Assembly: GCA_033239525.1 (NCBI GenBank)
Contig: BSYO01000019.1
Span: 11,328,592-11,392,591, forward strand
Length of the DNA stretch: 64,000 nt
Origin: Nepenthes gracilis
Taxonomy: Eukaryota > Streptophyta > Magnoliopsida > Caryophyllales > Nepenthaceae
Direction of reading: 5' to 3'
Part shown: one piece after another, positions 37,070 through 49,825 of the stretch
How the letters are laid out: every line of letters begins with the position of its first letter
Numbering within the stretch: position 1 is the stretch's first letter
Position numbers and translations under genes: made by a program
Notes under the pieces: model-generated
What the model was told of the DNA's origin: nothing
The model's database searches: none
What the model saw: only the letters and a program-made list of their open reading frames with translations

Positions 37070-38971
37070 TCTATAGTAAAAGATCAAATTTGCTTTGTTA
37101 TTCGTTTGCTAACATTCTCAATAGTCATGCCCAGAAGCAAGCTGTAGAGCACTCTTGCATTGGCATGGATGCACGACAGATGTATGAAGCGTATATGTAG
37201 GATATATGTGTACTTCTACCTATATACGAGTGTATGTGTATATATATATGTAGGCTTACTTTTGTATATGTCTGTATATATTTTTAAGGAAATCGTTTAC
37301 CCACCCTTAAAACATCTTTAGATAGCATGATATTTATCTATTCATCTATAATTATTTTATTGAAACAAACGGTCGGTTGAGATATTGTATCATTAACATC
37401 ATTCTAAAGGTGACAATATATATTTTTTAACACCTCTTAGAGAGAGAGGGAGATGGTTTATTGGCATTATTTGTATAATTGGGGTAACGTGAGTGGCTAC
37501 GACCAAAACCCAAGTGAGCAAATGGGTGTCTGAAAGTGGTAATGTGCTGTACCCCAACACACAGCATATGTATTTAAGCTGAGGTCTGGAGGTAATGTGA
37601 CTGCCTTCTTAACTTTTTTTAACTTTTATATAAATATAGATAAATAAATAAAATATTAAATTAAAAAAAATCTGATTAGTGACCCTATAATATAGATAGT
37701 AATAAACAGGTACTTTGATTCTCTTTCTTGTGGGTTTGAAAAAAGTAAAATGCCCTTTGGCTTCCCAAATAGTGGATAATTTAGGTGAATTTACCATTCT
37801 AAAGATATAAGAATCATCTTAAACAGTGGTAAAATTTATATTCTAAAGATATAAAAACCCAAATGAGTTATAATTAAAGAGTTAGGAAGGGTAAACCAGA
37901 GGGATAAAGGGCCCCAAGTCTACCAAATATGGACAATCCAAACAAAGAAAATGGAGTCCCCTTTTTATTAATTTTGCCCATCCAAGAAGGAAAAAGAAAA
38001 AAAAAAGAAAAAAAGAATTGCATTATTATTATTATTATTTGTTTATTATTTTACTTTCTCTCATTTGCGTATATATGGGATGCTTGAAAGAGCCAGTAGA
38101 CAGAATTAGTTACTGCAGTCTCATTTTGTTCTATGAAGATGTGTAGAGAAAGCTGTAAATTTTTGTTAAAGAAGTTAAGTTCATCTTTTCAATATAATAT
38201 ATTTAATATCTTTCTTTTTAATTTTAAGAAGTATTTGCTTAATTTTAATATCTCATTTTATTATTTCGTATAAGTTTTAAATATTTTACTAAATATTTGC
38301 TAAATATCTCATTTCATTTTAGTTTTAATATATTTTTTTTTTTTTAGTTGCCAAAAGTTTGGGAGCAATATCCTCATATCATGGATGGAAGACTATGTAT
38401 TATAGTCTTTTTTATATATATATAATTTGTTAGTTTGTAAATTAATTTTTGCTCTGTCCTTAATTTTATAATTTTTATTCTATGGTCAGATTATGCTGCC
38501 TGCCATTTTTATTATTTTAGCTGTTTATTTTTAAAAATTTATTTCGATAATTAAAATTGTGCTGTCTAATCATTTTACTTTTAATGCAATTTGGTTTCTT
38601 ATTATTTTATTTATTTGGTCGACATTGCGCCTCCTGCATCTCTTTTATTTTTATAATTTATTTTTCTATTATTTAGTTAATTTATTTTTTTATGATCATT
38701 ATTGTGCCACCTATATATATTTTTTTATTTCACAATTTATTCTTCTATCTCGATCATCAGTTTTCTCTCTCTCTCTCTCTCTCTTTTTTTTTTTTTTTAA
38801 CAAAATCTCAAGTTACTTAATCAATCATAATTATTTTTACTAATTAGAAATGCAATTTCCTATGAATTTAATTCTAATTTATTAGATAAGATACAATTAT
38901 ATTGTTAAATATAATTATAATGTTAAATATACACTATTTAAGGTCGATGAAAAAAATTAATATTAGATTAA
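37070..38971. other. Spacer after PPD6
   Basis: This is AT-rich DNA that should contain the PPD6 3' UTR. A (CT)n run lies at about 38764-38783, next to poly-T. No gene or element ends were seen. Confidence 0.5.
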
Positions 38972-39676
38972 TGTTGCGTCCCGGGTTTTGATTGTTGTAC
39001 GGATTAGGAAGTCTTCGAATTTCCCCAGAGGGATAAGTCGGTCGATCTCCGTCTCTATAAACCCAGACGCACAATACAACTAACAAACAGATCGCGGATA
39101 ATTTCTCCCATCGAAAACACTCCAACGTTCAAGAAGAACTTCGTAATCCCGCTAATATGTTTGGGAGTGCGTGAATGTAGGTTAATGAGTGGGTATCGGG
39201 AGGCCCATCCAATGCACTTCGCAATGGGCTAATTCTCGTCACCGAGAAGGCCGAGAGAGTCGGATCCGAAATGGGTTTTCGAGCTTAACTTGCTTGACAT
39301 TAGAGTCGATTTAGGATCTAATCAATTCCTTTTATAGAAGGGGAGGGAGTTTATAGGCCCCCTAGAATCTCCTTTATTGGCCACCGATTGTTTTCGGTGA
39401 TCTCATTTGTCGCCTTGTGGTGGTAAACCGGGCCGGGTGTTGTGGACATGTCTTGAACTGGCCGGCGTTGACTCTCTCCTCATTGGCTCATTCCTTCACC
39501 ACCACAGTGGTGTCGCCCGACTGCATTCTAATGGGCTTCTATGAACATTGTTCATCGGGGTGCGAGTAAAGGGCCGCCACGTAAGCTGCTATGGAACGCG
39601 GGGTTGAATTCTTCGTTTGGGTCGTGGCTCCAAAGGTTGGGCTTCAAATCTCTTTAGGCCTTCACAAGACCCAATA
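38972..39676 (-). repeat. 3' LTR of the Tat element
   Basis: The plus strand reads TGTTGCGTCCCGG... to ...GACCCAATA. It is homologous to 50793-51678 throughout but about 180 bp shorter because of internal deletions or insertions, chiefly near 39120-39170. Confidence 0.85.
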
Positions 39677-41111
39677 CAGCTTTTCAATAGGGCTAAATCA
39701 GTATTTAATATCCTTGCATGCCTTTCTTGGTTGCGATGCCCGCCTTCCTCGAGATGTGCCGATGTTTGTCGTTTTAAATTGGGCCTTCCTAATATCTCAC
39801 AGCTTTTCTCGGGGTGCCATTGACTTGGTGCCTAGAATGGAAGGATTTGCACGCCTAAGGTTGTGTCGGATTTGAGGGCTTTTCTGTTCCATGAAAGACG
39901 TCCACGGAATAGCGTGTCCCATTAGGTGCTGGGAGGGCGCCAACTTGCCTATGAGTAGGAGGGCCCTTTAACCGGTGTGGCTCATCTCTTGGCTGAATTT
40001 GGAGGAGCAATGCGAGAGTCTTGGCTCGCCCACCTCTGGTGGGAGTCCGCGAAGGAATTGGATGGCCTAGCTAGAGATCCAGAACTCTTGACGAAGATTG
40101 CCTTCATGCCCGCGCCATGGGTGATTCCTCATACTAATGAGGGTGGCTCAGCTACTCTACTATCGTCACGTGCCTCCCCCATGGAGCGACGTCCTCCAAT
40201 GTACAGTGGGACCACTGCAGAGCCATCTCGGAGGGCTTTACCATTGGTGTGGCACATCGCTCACGGTCTCTACTTCACTTGGACCATCGTACGCTCTCTC
40301 TGGAGGGGTGGCGAAGAGTGGAGCCTCCGTGGGGGGAGCACATGCTTTCTGCGTCCCTGCCAAGGTCTCCCTAGTTGGTGCTAGTTCTGCCGTGCCAGTT
40401 GACAACGGTTGATTGTTAGGGCAGGGCCAGCATGGGCGCTCCTGTGCATCGGAGTTCCGGTGATGCCACTGGAGTGACTTGGTGTGGATCACGGTTCCCA
40501 TTTGCACCCAAAGCATCCAACGATGCCGTCTTGGGATTTCTGTTCCTTGCTGCATTTTTTATTTCTTGTACTTTTGTTGCTGTAGATTTTGTACTTTATA
40601 AAGAAAGCCTTGATTAATGAAAGAAGTAGCCATTCGTCTTTCTTCTTCTATCTTGTCGCACACATCTTTTCTCGTTAACTGCTTCTTGGGTCGCTCTTGA
40701 TGGGCAATTTTCCTCTTTTGTTGCGTCGCGCCCTGTTCCGCATGTCTGAGCGTCTTCGGATTCCCGCGGTCAGTTCTGCTGGTCCTGTCCCTCAAATCTT
40801 ACTCGTAGACCGTCGGCGGGAGGACACAGTAGGAGGAGACCTTTTGGAGGCTGGCATCGTGGAAATTCAAACCCCATAGGTGGATGTCGCATCCGCCTGG
40901 CCATCTGGCACATTAAATACTCGGGGAATCACGGGGCGATGCACCATAATGATTCGCCTTAGAAAGGCGCGAAGCTTTTGGGATTCGCCACGTGGAGGGC
41001 ATCTGTTGGCTTTCTTCTGGCTCGCTCTGTCTTCAGGACGCTGCCATTTCGATCAGGAATTCTGCTTATTTAAAAGCATGAGTTCCCTCCACGGTTGCGT
41101 ACTCTATTGTT
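39677..41111. other. Tat element, untranslated stretch beside the 3' LTR
   Basis: GC-richer DNA lies between the 3' LTR and the antisense ORFs. Several overlapping ORFs exist on both strands, but none looks like a known protein. It may hold the promoter of the antisense ORF, which is inference. Confidence 0.5.
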
Positions 41112-41846
41112 TTGTTTTTAGACGTCGTGAAGCTTCGTGCTGCTGTCGAGTCTTTTCCCCTGTCTTCTTCCATTGCGACTTCAATGGAGAGGCCGTCATT
41201 GTCATCTGGGTCAGAATCTTCTTCCGAAGAGCCTAAGATCAGGACCCATGCTTCTAGGATCTCGGTACAGCAACCGATTGAGGGATGTCATTTGGAGGCC
41301 ACCATCGTGGGCCCAATGCGATTTTTCAGGGCGCCTCCAGGCTTTGAGAGAGAGGAGATGTCCGCCTCCTCGCCGGGTCGTAAGCTCAGGAGGGCGGCTC
41401 CTTTGCTTCATCGAGTTGCTGTGGCCAAGCCAAGCGCTGCTGTGGTGCATGTTTTGAGAGATAGATTGAGGGCTCGCACCGCACACTTTGAGGAAGCATG
41501 GGCTGAATCAGAAGCGAGGGCATTCAAGCTTGCTGGTGCTAACGTGCAGGCCCGGGCCCGCATATTGGCTCTCCAGGAGGAGCTTGAGCGGCTGTGGCTG
41601 TAGTTTGGAGGGGAGCTCGCGCGAATGGAGACTGAGCTAAGGTTGAGGTTCCTGCCAGAGGAGGTTGGTCCTGCACTGGAAAGGAACTTCCAGGACGGCA
41701 TCCATCTTAGCTGAAGATTAGTATCGCTGGAGGATTCGAACTTCCACACCGGCATCCTGGACTCTCGAAACTCTAGTGCCCTAACACACACGGACCTGTT
41801 AGAGTACACTTGTTCAGATTCTTCTGAGCCTGGAGGGGGTTGTTAG
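41112..41846 (+). pseudogene. Antisense ORF 1 of the Tat element, coiled-coil end
   Basis: This ORF is antisense to gag-pol. After a Ser-rich start (SSGSESSSEE) comes a basic segment, then an Ala/Glu/Arg-rich coiled-coil-like stretch with LQEELERL. Two in-frame stops (TAG at 41601, TGA near 41713) separate it from a tail reading FQDGIHL...RLVSLEDSNFHTGILDS. That tail resembles the end of antisense ORF 2, FWDGIRLCCRIASLVLPDVSKGVFHLGNS. It looks like a partial duplicate lacking the N-terminal domain. Function unknown. Confidence 0.55.
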
Positions 41847-42286
41847 CTGTACCTTGCGGCCACAGGCTGCTGTAAAAAAAAGAGTTGTTAATGATTATTA
41901 TAATGCAACTTGATACTTAACCGTTCTGTTTATTTTTTGCTGCTGGTTGTATTCTAATAGTTTGTTTTCTCTCTTGTGCACCTATCTTGGAAGTCCCACC
42001 GTCGCCGTCCCTGGCGATCAGAATTCCTGCATTAAATGTGGGCATGACAGCGGGGGTTTGCTTGGACGATATTAATCTACAGTTTGACAAGAGGTCATAA
42101 TTGGCCGCTGCTTGGGACCCGCGGGGCTCCTGCTGAGCCAGCACGTGGCCTGGCCATTTAGTGAAGGTGTCGTTTGGGTTTTCCCGTGTGCAGGCACGTC
42201 GTTGCCTATTTAAGTGACGTCTCAGCAAAATCCCTTCTTCTTTGTGCCTTTTCATGCTGTAACTCATACTAGAGCAAGAGAGGGAG

Positions 42287-44303
42287 ATGGCCAAGAAGAG
42301 AGAAACTGCTTCCTTTTCGCGGGTTCCCAAGTCGGGCCACCACAGGGTCGATAACACGGGCTCTGTTTTGACAATGAGTGCCATCGCTGCTCTGATGGTG
42401 GACTACGGGATCCCCAATGATTGGGCTTATTGTGCTCCTAGCTCTATGGGTAGAGCTAATGCCCCCTAGATGGCTTCGTCACTATTTACGAGCACCACCT
42501 AAGAGGGGGCCTTCGTTACCCCAAGCCATGTACTCTATATGCGCTGGTCGAGGCATTGGGTGTTCCCGTGGCGAGGCTTCACCCCAATGCCGTTTGTTAT
42601 CTAGTTTCGCTATGCATCTTCTTCTTCCTTCATATTGGTGCGTTCGATGCAAAGGCGGTGAGAGTGATCTTTCATTTCACAGAGTTGGAGGATTGGATCT
42701 CTATGTCTCCAAAAATCGGTTTCCATTTCCGGGGGACCAACCCTGATTCGATGAAGAACTAGAAGAGATGCTTCTTCTTCCTGCAGGAGCCTTCTGACTC
42801 GGAGCTATCGCGTGAGTGGGGCCCAGTCTCGGAGTACTTCCACGGGAAGGTGTCCTCAGAAGACACTAAGGATATGGCGGAGTTGGTTGTCGCCATTAAC
42901 TCCCAGATGGCGACATTCTCCGTTTGGGGCTACTATCTGACGTCCGTCGTGCTCGAGGCCACCAGATGGGGGCCTTTGTCTGGTTGGGGCGTCGCTGGCC
43001 CTTTAAAGAAGAAGCTCAAGGATGTTGTGATCCTTGAGTTATCGGGGGAAGACGCCGAGGAGAGTTGCTCGTTGTTGGAGCTGTCTTCAGATGAGGAGGA
43101 GATTGATGCTCCATCAAGAGGTTGAGGAGGCCTGAGGTACCTCTACTTGGAGATCACAGAGGTTGGTCACCGGGTCCACCACATGAGCCCAGAGACCAAT
43201 CTCAAAGGCGACGTCGAGCATCAAACCATGGGAGGCAGCTGCTGAACCGATTCCCGCTGTAGCATTGGCTGAGTACAGCATTCCTGCGGTGGAGCTTTAT
43301 TCTGGTGAAGGGTCTTCTGCGGGCTCCTTTGTTGATCTGGAGCCGCCAGAGGCAAACGCTAAGGGTGCTCTAGCCATGGAGGGCAGCGCATTAGCTCTTG
43401 AGGAGCTGGAGGGAACGTGCTCATCGGGGCTAGCACCAATTCTGGTGAGATCTTTAGAGCTTGTTGGACCTCCTACTGGGCCGTTTCTAGAGGTTGGCAT
43501 CCAGGAGGATGCCCCCATGGGGTTAGAGGTCGAAGCCGTGCGTAGTCCACCAAGTGCTGAGCTGACTTTGGAGACGGCTGCTGCAGGGATGGTTCAGGTG
43601 TCGAAGCCCCCAAGCATTCCTTCGCCTCCCGTGGCTCTAGGCCATCCAAGCACCGCAGAGGTCATAGCCGAACATGGGGAGCCCCTAAGCTTATCCGTGT
43701 CAAGAGACTTTTCTTATCATCTGGACGCAACTTCCGCTCAAGTATAGTCGTCTTGAGTCAAGCATTCATCCGTAGTCTGGAATTCTGAGAATTTCTGATC
43801 TTCTCCCCTCCCATGGAGGTTCCGGAGGAGGTTGGCTCTCTCGACAAGCTGGCAGCTCAACTACACGAGAACTTCCACCACGGGTAGGAGATTACCCAAT
43901 GTATGAGAGTCAAGGTCGCTCTCCTTCGTGAGGAGAGCGAGCGGCTATAGAGAGAGAACGGCCAGATGCAAGAAGAAATCAGGTGTTTGAAGGAGGATAG
44001 TGGTTAGCAGGCACTGGAAGTCGTACGTTTTCGGCAAGAGGTCGAGCAGCTGAAGGAAATGGTCACTACTCTTTAGGACGACAAGTCCCGCCTGTCTAGA
44101 GATTTGAGATCACTCTGTCAGAGGCAAACCTTGTCCTGGAGTCCAGGTTTTGGGACGGCATCCGCCTGTGTTGCAGGATTGCCTCGCTTGTGCTTCCCGA
44201 TGTTTCGAAAGGTGTCTTCCACCTAGGCAACTCTGGAGTCCATAACAGGTCTAGTCTGAGGAATTTCCTTGAGGAGGCCGGTCCATTAGATTCTCGGGAG
44301 TAG
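42287..44303 (+). pseudogene. Antisense ORF 2 of the Tat element, Transposase_28-like
   Basis: It is read on the plus strand, opposite to gag-pol, between pol and the 3' LTR. The N-terminal part has DYGIPNDW, then in a shifted frame LYALVEALGVPVARLHPNAVCYLVSL and GFHFRGTNPDSMKN with RCFFFLQEP, wording like the PF04195 (putative gypsy-type transposon) family. A Pro/Ala/Ser-rich linker follows (43265-43747), then a Glu/Leu-rich coiled coil from 43813. In-frame TAG codons at 43885, 43948, 44005 and 44074 break the coiled coil. Antisense ORFs at this place are known in Tat elements; their role is not established. Confidence 0.65.
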
Positions 44304-44689
44304 CTTTACTTGTTTCTATTACTTCCTTCCTTTTTCGCCACTTGTCAGTGCTTTATACAGATGAATGAGAAGTAGCACCTTTTTTGCATTCAATGTCTTC
44401 AAGCGTCATTTTAGAAATAGTATCTCGAGTTTAACGGCTAAGCTCGTAAGGTTATTGTCGCTAAGGCCCCGATCCGGCGCCTTTTTGCACTGTACTCATC
44501 CTTCGTCAAAGGATGTAGCTGCAACTTGTGTGTTTAATGGGAAGCTCGATCCAGCAAAGTGGACGTCGTCGCAAGTCCCATGGAACCACGCTAAGGGCAG
44601 TTGGGTTTTTAGGCCACAACCGCCGAACTCTGGGTCTAGGCCTTTTCACACACGGTACTTATATCAGGTGCTCGGCCCCTGCTTAGGGC

Positions 44690-45200
44690 GTCGTCGCTAT
44701 CACATGCACGGTCCTAGCCTATGACCATTGTAGACTGATGGTGCTCTCTTCTTCGGGAGAAGGTCGTCGCACGCCTGTGATTTTTGCCCCCAAGGTTTTG
44801 GTGGCCGTAAGTTGGGGCCTTCAAAAGCCGCCAGGCCTGGTGTTTTGACCGCCTGATTTACTTGGTTCGGGACCATGGTTCCCTGGGCCACATGGGCACC
44901 CACGGCGTGAAGCCGTGGTTTTGTGGTGGCCGCTTTTGGATCGTTCGGTGCAAAGCCAAGTTAGCGGGCCACTTAGGACCCTTTCGATGTGAAGTCGAAG
45001 TCCAGATGTGGCCACTTTAGGGCCGCTCGTTGCATGGTCAAGGCTCGTACAAGACCGCTAGTGGGCTATTCGGCGCCAAGGTTTTGGGACCGCTCTGGGC
45101 CACTTGACACGGGGTCGAGACTTTGAGGTGGGCGCTCTTGGGCCGCTTGGCGCGGTGCCAAGGTCTCGTTTTATGGACGGACGATAGTCCTCCCAACTTA
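44690..45200. repeat. Degenerate GGCCGCT repeats in the Tat element
   Basis: Units like GGGCCGCTTGG-(N)-CCAAGGTCT recur about every 45-60 bp between the antisense ORFs and integrase. The related second element has a similar array at 55548-55770. Tandem repeats near this position are common in Tat-type elements. Confidence 0.5.
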
Positions 45201-45451
45201 GGGGCAGTCTAGGTCATTTTGTTTTCTGGAATGCCATATTTCAAACACTCATTTGAATGAAAACACAAGCTAACAGGAATGACCAATTTTATTAAATGAA
45301 AACACAATGCATATACAAACATTCTCATGGTGTGCGTGTACATCTTACCTGGGCCAACGTTGGGTTATTGGTAGTATTTTCTCAAGTTTGCAGCGTTCCA
45401 TGTCCTAGGAACCAGTTTGCCGTTTCGGGCGCGTCGCTTGTACGCTCCACT

Positions 45452-46674
45452 CTAGAGGATTGTGGAAACGAGGAATGGGCCTTCCCAGCCAAGGGAAAGT
45501 TTGTTTCTGCTCGTGATTTTTCCCGCGGCCTCTACGCTCTGGAGGACTAGGTCCCCAACCTCAAGCGAACGCACCTTCACCCGCTTGTTGTAGTACGGTG
45601 CGATACGCTGTTGGTAAGCTGCGATCATCAGGCGGGCAGCATCTCGAACTTCTGGGAGCAGGTCCAGGCATTCTCTGAGTCTCTGGGAGTTCATGGCCGG
45701 ATCGAAGCATTCGACCCGTAGGCAGGGTAAACCTACTTCAACGGGCACCATGACTTCAGCCCCATAGCAGAGGCTGAAGGGTGTCTCTCTTGTTGATTCT
45801 CGTGGAGTTGTTCAATAGGACTAGAGCACAGAAGACAACTCATCAACCCACGAGCCCACTGTGTCCTCTTGCTTGGTCTCCAGTCCATGCAGCAGTGTGT
45901 GGTTGGTTACTTCGACTTGTTCGTTGGCCTGAGGGTATGCCACAGATTTATGGACCAGCCTAATGTGTAGACTCGCATAGTATTTAGTGAATCGTTTGCC
46001 AGTGAATTGGATCCCGTTGTTGGTCACTATGACCTCGGGAATTCCAAAGCAACAAACGATGTTTTGACGAAGGAACTCTATCGTGTTCTTCTTGGTGATT
46101 CGAGCCAAAGGGACTGCTTCCACTCACTTGGTGAAGTAGTCGTGTCCAATGAGGAATTTCCTTTCCGGAAGCTTGTGAGGCGCAAGGATGTTGAGTCCCC
46201 ACGTGCGAATGACTATGGAGTCAAGGCTGCGCTGCTCCGTATGGGAAGGTGCGCCATGGATCTGTGGACCTGACAACTTTTGCACTTCACAAATTTCAAG
46301 GCATCGCGCTTCATCGTGGGCCATAAGAGACCCTGTCGCATGATCTTGAATGCGAGGGTTTTCCCTCCAACGTGCAAGCTGCATATGCCGAGGTGGACTT
46401 CACTTAGGGCATACTCAGCCTCTTCAGGGGTCAGGCATTTTAGGTAGGGAGTGGAATGTCCTCGCCAGTATATCCTCCCGTCGAGGATCGTACCAAAGAT
46501 GTCTTTTTGATCCGCTAGCCTCACAAGATTTTCGGTAATGTTTCGAGCGGGATACTTTCTAGACGGGGTCATCCAGTTGTCACCCTCATCAATTTGCAGT
46601 ATTTGGAGGGTCCGAGGCGCCAACACGGGTACGGCTGTGGTTTCCCGAGGTCCTCGGCATATTGCTCTTCGCAA
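45452..46674 (-). pseudogene. Tat element integrase, broken
   Basis: Three consecutive minus-strand ORFs make up the integrase. 46213-46674 has the HHCC-type zinc segment (EVHLGICSLHVGGKTLAFKIMRQGLLWP then CKSCQVH). 45821-46123 is the core with FGIPEVIVTNNGIQF, where TDNG is expected (a catalytic Asp changed to Asn). 45452-45751 is the C-terminal part with RVKVRSLEVGDLVLQ. The stops between them and the lost Asp mean that it is inactive. Confidence 0.85.
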
Positions 46675-46887
46675 TCAAGGCCCCTAACTAGCTAGGGTCG
46701 CCTTTCCAATTTTTGACTCTAGGCATATGTTCAATCTTGAAGCGCCGGAATCCTTGGATCTAGGCCTTTGCTTTCGCTAGGTATTTCGCAAGCTAAGGGT
46801 TCGATGCTTCAAAGGTTCCTTGGATTTGGTTAACCATAAGCTCCGAGTCACTACGCATGACCAGCGACTTGGCGGAGCACTCCTTTG

Positions 46888-47160
46888 CTAGATGAAGTCC
46901 TGCGTTTCGTATTCCGCTATGTTATTAGTAGCGAGAAATATCAGTGCGACGGAGTACTTAATCTCCGCGTTGTTTGGAGTCCTACTCACGACTCCGATTT
47001 TGCTGCCTGTCTGAGTGGATGACCCGTCCACATTCAGGATCCATGTTGGAATGTCAAGAAGGTCCATACCCCCCGGGCTGTGTGGGTCGTCCAGAGTTGG
47101 GTCGCTACTTCGACGATGAAGTTTGCTAGGGCCTGACCGCTGAGGGCTCGCCACGGTCAA
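46888..47160 (-). pseudogene. Tat element RNase H domain
   Basis: The sequence WILNVDGSSTQTGSKIGVV followed by ATNNIAEYE gives the RNase H D...E pattern of the second, archaeal-like RNase H found in Tat elements. It lies between the RT region and integrase, as expected. Confidence 0.8.
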
Positions 47161-47297
47161 AACTCCATATTAAATTCTCCAAGTTCTATAGCCCACTTGA
47201 CTAGTCATCCGAAGGTTTCTGGTTTCTATAGGATCGACTTCAGGGGTTGATCTGTTAGAATGATGATCCGGTGAGCTTGGAAGTAGGGCCGTAGCTT

Positions 47298-48464
47298 CTA
47301 CGCCGAATAGATGAGCATCAACGCTATTCTTTCAGCATGCAGATAGCGGGTTTCCACATCTGTCAGTATTTTGCTCACGTAGTACACCGGTCCCTGCACT
47401 CCTTCATGCTTCCTAACTAGCACAGAACTAAGTGCCATGTCTAACGTAGCCAAGTGGAGGTATAGGTCCTCGCCCATGCACGGTGAGCTCAGGAGAGGTG
47501 GGCTGACGAGGTAGACCTTCAGCTCTTTGAAGGCCTCTTCACACTCCTCAGTCCAGCAGAATCTAGACGATTTCATCCCTCTGAGCGCCTTGAAGAAGGG
47601 CAAGTTTTTCTTTGCAGACTTGGCTAGGAATTGCGAAAGGGCTGCCAGTCGTCCTGTGAGCTTCTGTACTTTATTCAACGTTCGAGGAAGGTTCATGTTG
47701 AGGATGGCCTTGATATTTTTCGAGTTCACTTCTATACTACACTGTGACACAATGAAGCCTAGGAACTTCCTGGAGGTCACCCCGAACACGCATTTGGCTG
47801 TGTTAAGTTTCATTCTATGCGCCCGGAGGACCTGGAAGGTCTCTTCTTGGTCGCAGACGTGGTCGTCGACTACCCTGCTTTTTACGAGCATGTCATCAAC
47901 GTATTGCCCCAACATTCTTGAGGCCGAAGGGTATCTTCTTATAGCAGTACATCCCTTGATCGGTTATGAAGGAGGTGTGCTCCTCATCGTCCGGGTGCAT
48001 CCTGATCTGGTTATAACCCTAGTAGGCATCCATAAAGCTTAGGAGCTTGTGACTGGATGTGGAGTCCACTAGCTGATCGATCTGAGAGAGAGGAAAGCTG
48101 TCCTTGGGGCAGGCTTTGTTTACGTCGGTGAAGTCTATACACATCCACCACTTGCCGTTGCTCTTCTTCACGAGCATAATGTTGGATAGCCAGTCTGAAT
48201 ATTAGACTTCTCTAATGAATCCAGCGTCCAACAGTCTCTTCACTTCCTCCCTTATAGCTACCAGCTTTTCGACGGAGTGGTTCCTGCGTTTCTATCCACG
48301 GGCTTGTGGCCAGGATCAAAGCTTAACTTGTGGACCATTACTATCGTCGGTATTCTAGGCATGTCGGCAAGAATCCATGCGAACACGTTGGAGTTCCTCC
48401 ACAGGAAGGTGATCAGGCTGTCACGGTAGGCAGGAGAGAGAGAGAGCTGTCCACATGTACACAC
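47298..48464 (-). pseudogene. Tat element reverse transcriptase and first RNase H
   Basis: The N-terminal part at 48258-48464 reads FLWRNSNVFAWILADMPRI, typical of Tat RT starts. The palm at 47298-47915 has YVDDMLVKS and KCVFGVTSRKFLGFIVS, followed by the tether and RNase H (FKALRG, CEEAFKELK, YYVSKIL). The region between, about 47916-48257, contains frameshifts and stops. It is dead but clearly recognisable. Confidence 0.88.
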
Positions 48465-48619
48465 TTTCTTGGCTCAGTAGGATCCAGAGGAATTACTTCG
48501 GTTGCTTCTCCTGACTGGACTTGTTGCAGTGTGGCTTCATCACGGAGATCTAGGTCTCCGTGCAGGCGGTTTAGCGCCATTGGAGCTAATTGGGATAAGT
48601 AGCATGTCTGTCCCATTAC

Positions 48620-49045
48620 CTAGTCCCCAAGCACCTCTCCTACCCGCACGGGGTCAAAACCTTCATCTTTAGATGAGGAATCAAGGTAACGACCCCGAAG
48701 GCTGTGAGGAAAGCTTTTCCCAGGATGGCGTTGTAAATGGACGGTAGATCGATGATGAGGAACGTTAGTTCTCATGTGACGACACGCGGGTAAGTTTCCC
48801 GTGATCTCCAACTGGACTATCCCTTGTACCCGTACAGGCTCATTGTCCAGGCCATATAGAGGGCCATCGACTGCTTTTATTTGGCTCCTTTTTAGTCCAA
48901 GCTTAAAAAAGGTGCTAAAATACAATAAATTTTGAGAGTTTCCATTATCAACGAAGATCCATTTCAGTTGATAGTCAACAGTACCATCTGAAACGATGGC
49001 AGATACAATAAGGAGATCAGAATGGGGAAAGGTTACATGAGTCAT
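48620..49045 (-). pseudogene. Tat element aspartic protease
   Basis: The ORF has PHSDLLIVSAIV and WIFVDNGNSQNLLY. Tat proteases typically carry VDNGSS-like active sites in place of DTG/DSG. It lies between gag and RT as expected. Confidence 0.75.
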
Positions 49046-49825
49046 ATCGTCGCTACTAAAGCTAATGACATCACTGCTATCCCTTATCTTCGCTCTCTTG
49101 CTGCTGGAAGTCTACTCGGGCTATGCTTGTCTACTGCTCTTGACCAGCATGGTTGAGATCATGTTGATCACACCAGCGGCCGTACGATTCCCGGAAGGTT
49201 CACTTGCCTCACCTTTTGAGGTCGTGGGGGCTTGCCCCGAACACTTTACGAACCGCTTAAGATGTCCACGGTGGATCAGGTCTTCTATTTCCTGCTATAG
49301 GGACCGACAGTTCTCTGTGGAATATCCGAGGCAATGATGGTACTGGCAGTATTTCGTTTGGTCACTATTGCTCTGGCCCTTCGGTGCCTTCGGTCACTTG
49401 AAAAACTTTCCATCCTGGATTTCCATCAGAATGTTTGCGTGGGTATCGTTTAGAGGAGTCATGGACATTAACCTATACTCCTTCCTTAATCCTGGCAAAG
49501 GATGTTGCTGCTTGTGGCGCTCCGGGAAGCGGCTACTATCGCCGTTTCTCTTCTTGCAGGTGGTTGGTCTGGGGACCTCCGGAGGGCGGTCCACATGCTC
49601 GGGACACTTTGCCTCGTTGGTATCCTCTGCAGAGATGTAGGCTCAGGTAATAGCTTCTGCTTCCCGGAAGGATTGAGAGCGCTTATGCGACAGATGCTTG
49701 AAAAAGTCCCCTACTGCTAACATAGCAAAGAAGGCGTTGAGTTTTAACTCGTCAGAGAGCTGGGGGATCTGCCACGCCTCAGTAATGAAGCGGTTGAGAA
49801 ATCGCTTCAGACTTTCATCCGACCT

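Noticed and set aside
39591..40795. Several ORFs of 60-135 codons on both strands
   Set aside because: They overlap each other in GC-rich retroelement DNA and resemble nothing known.
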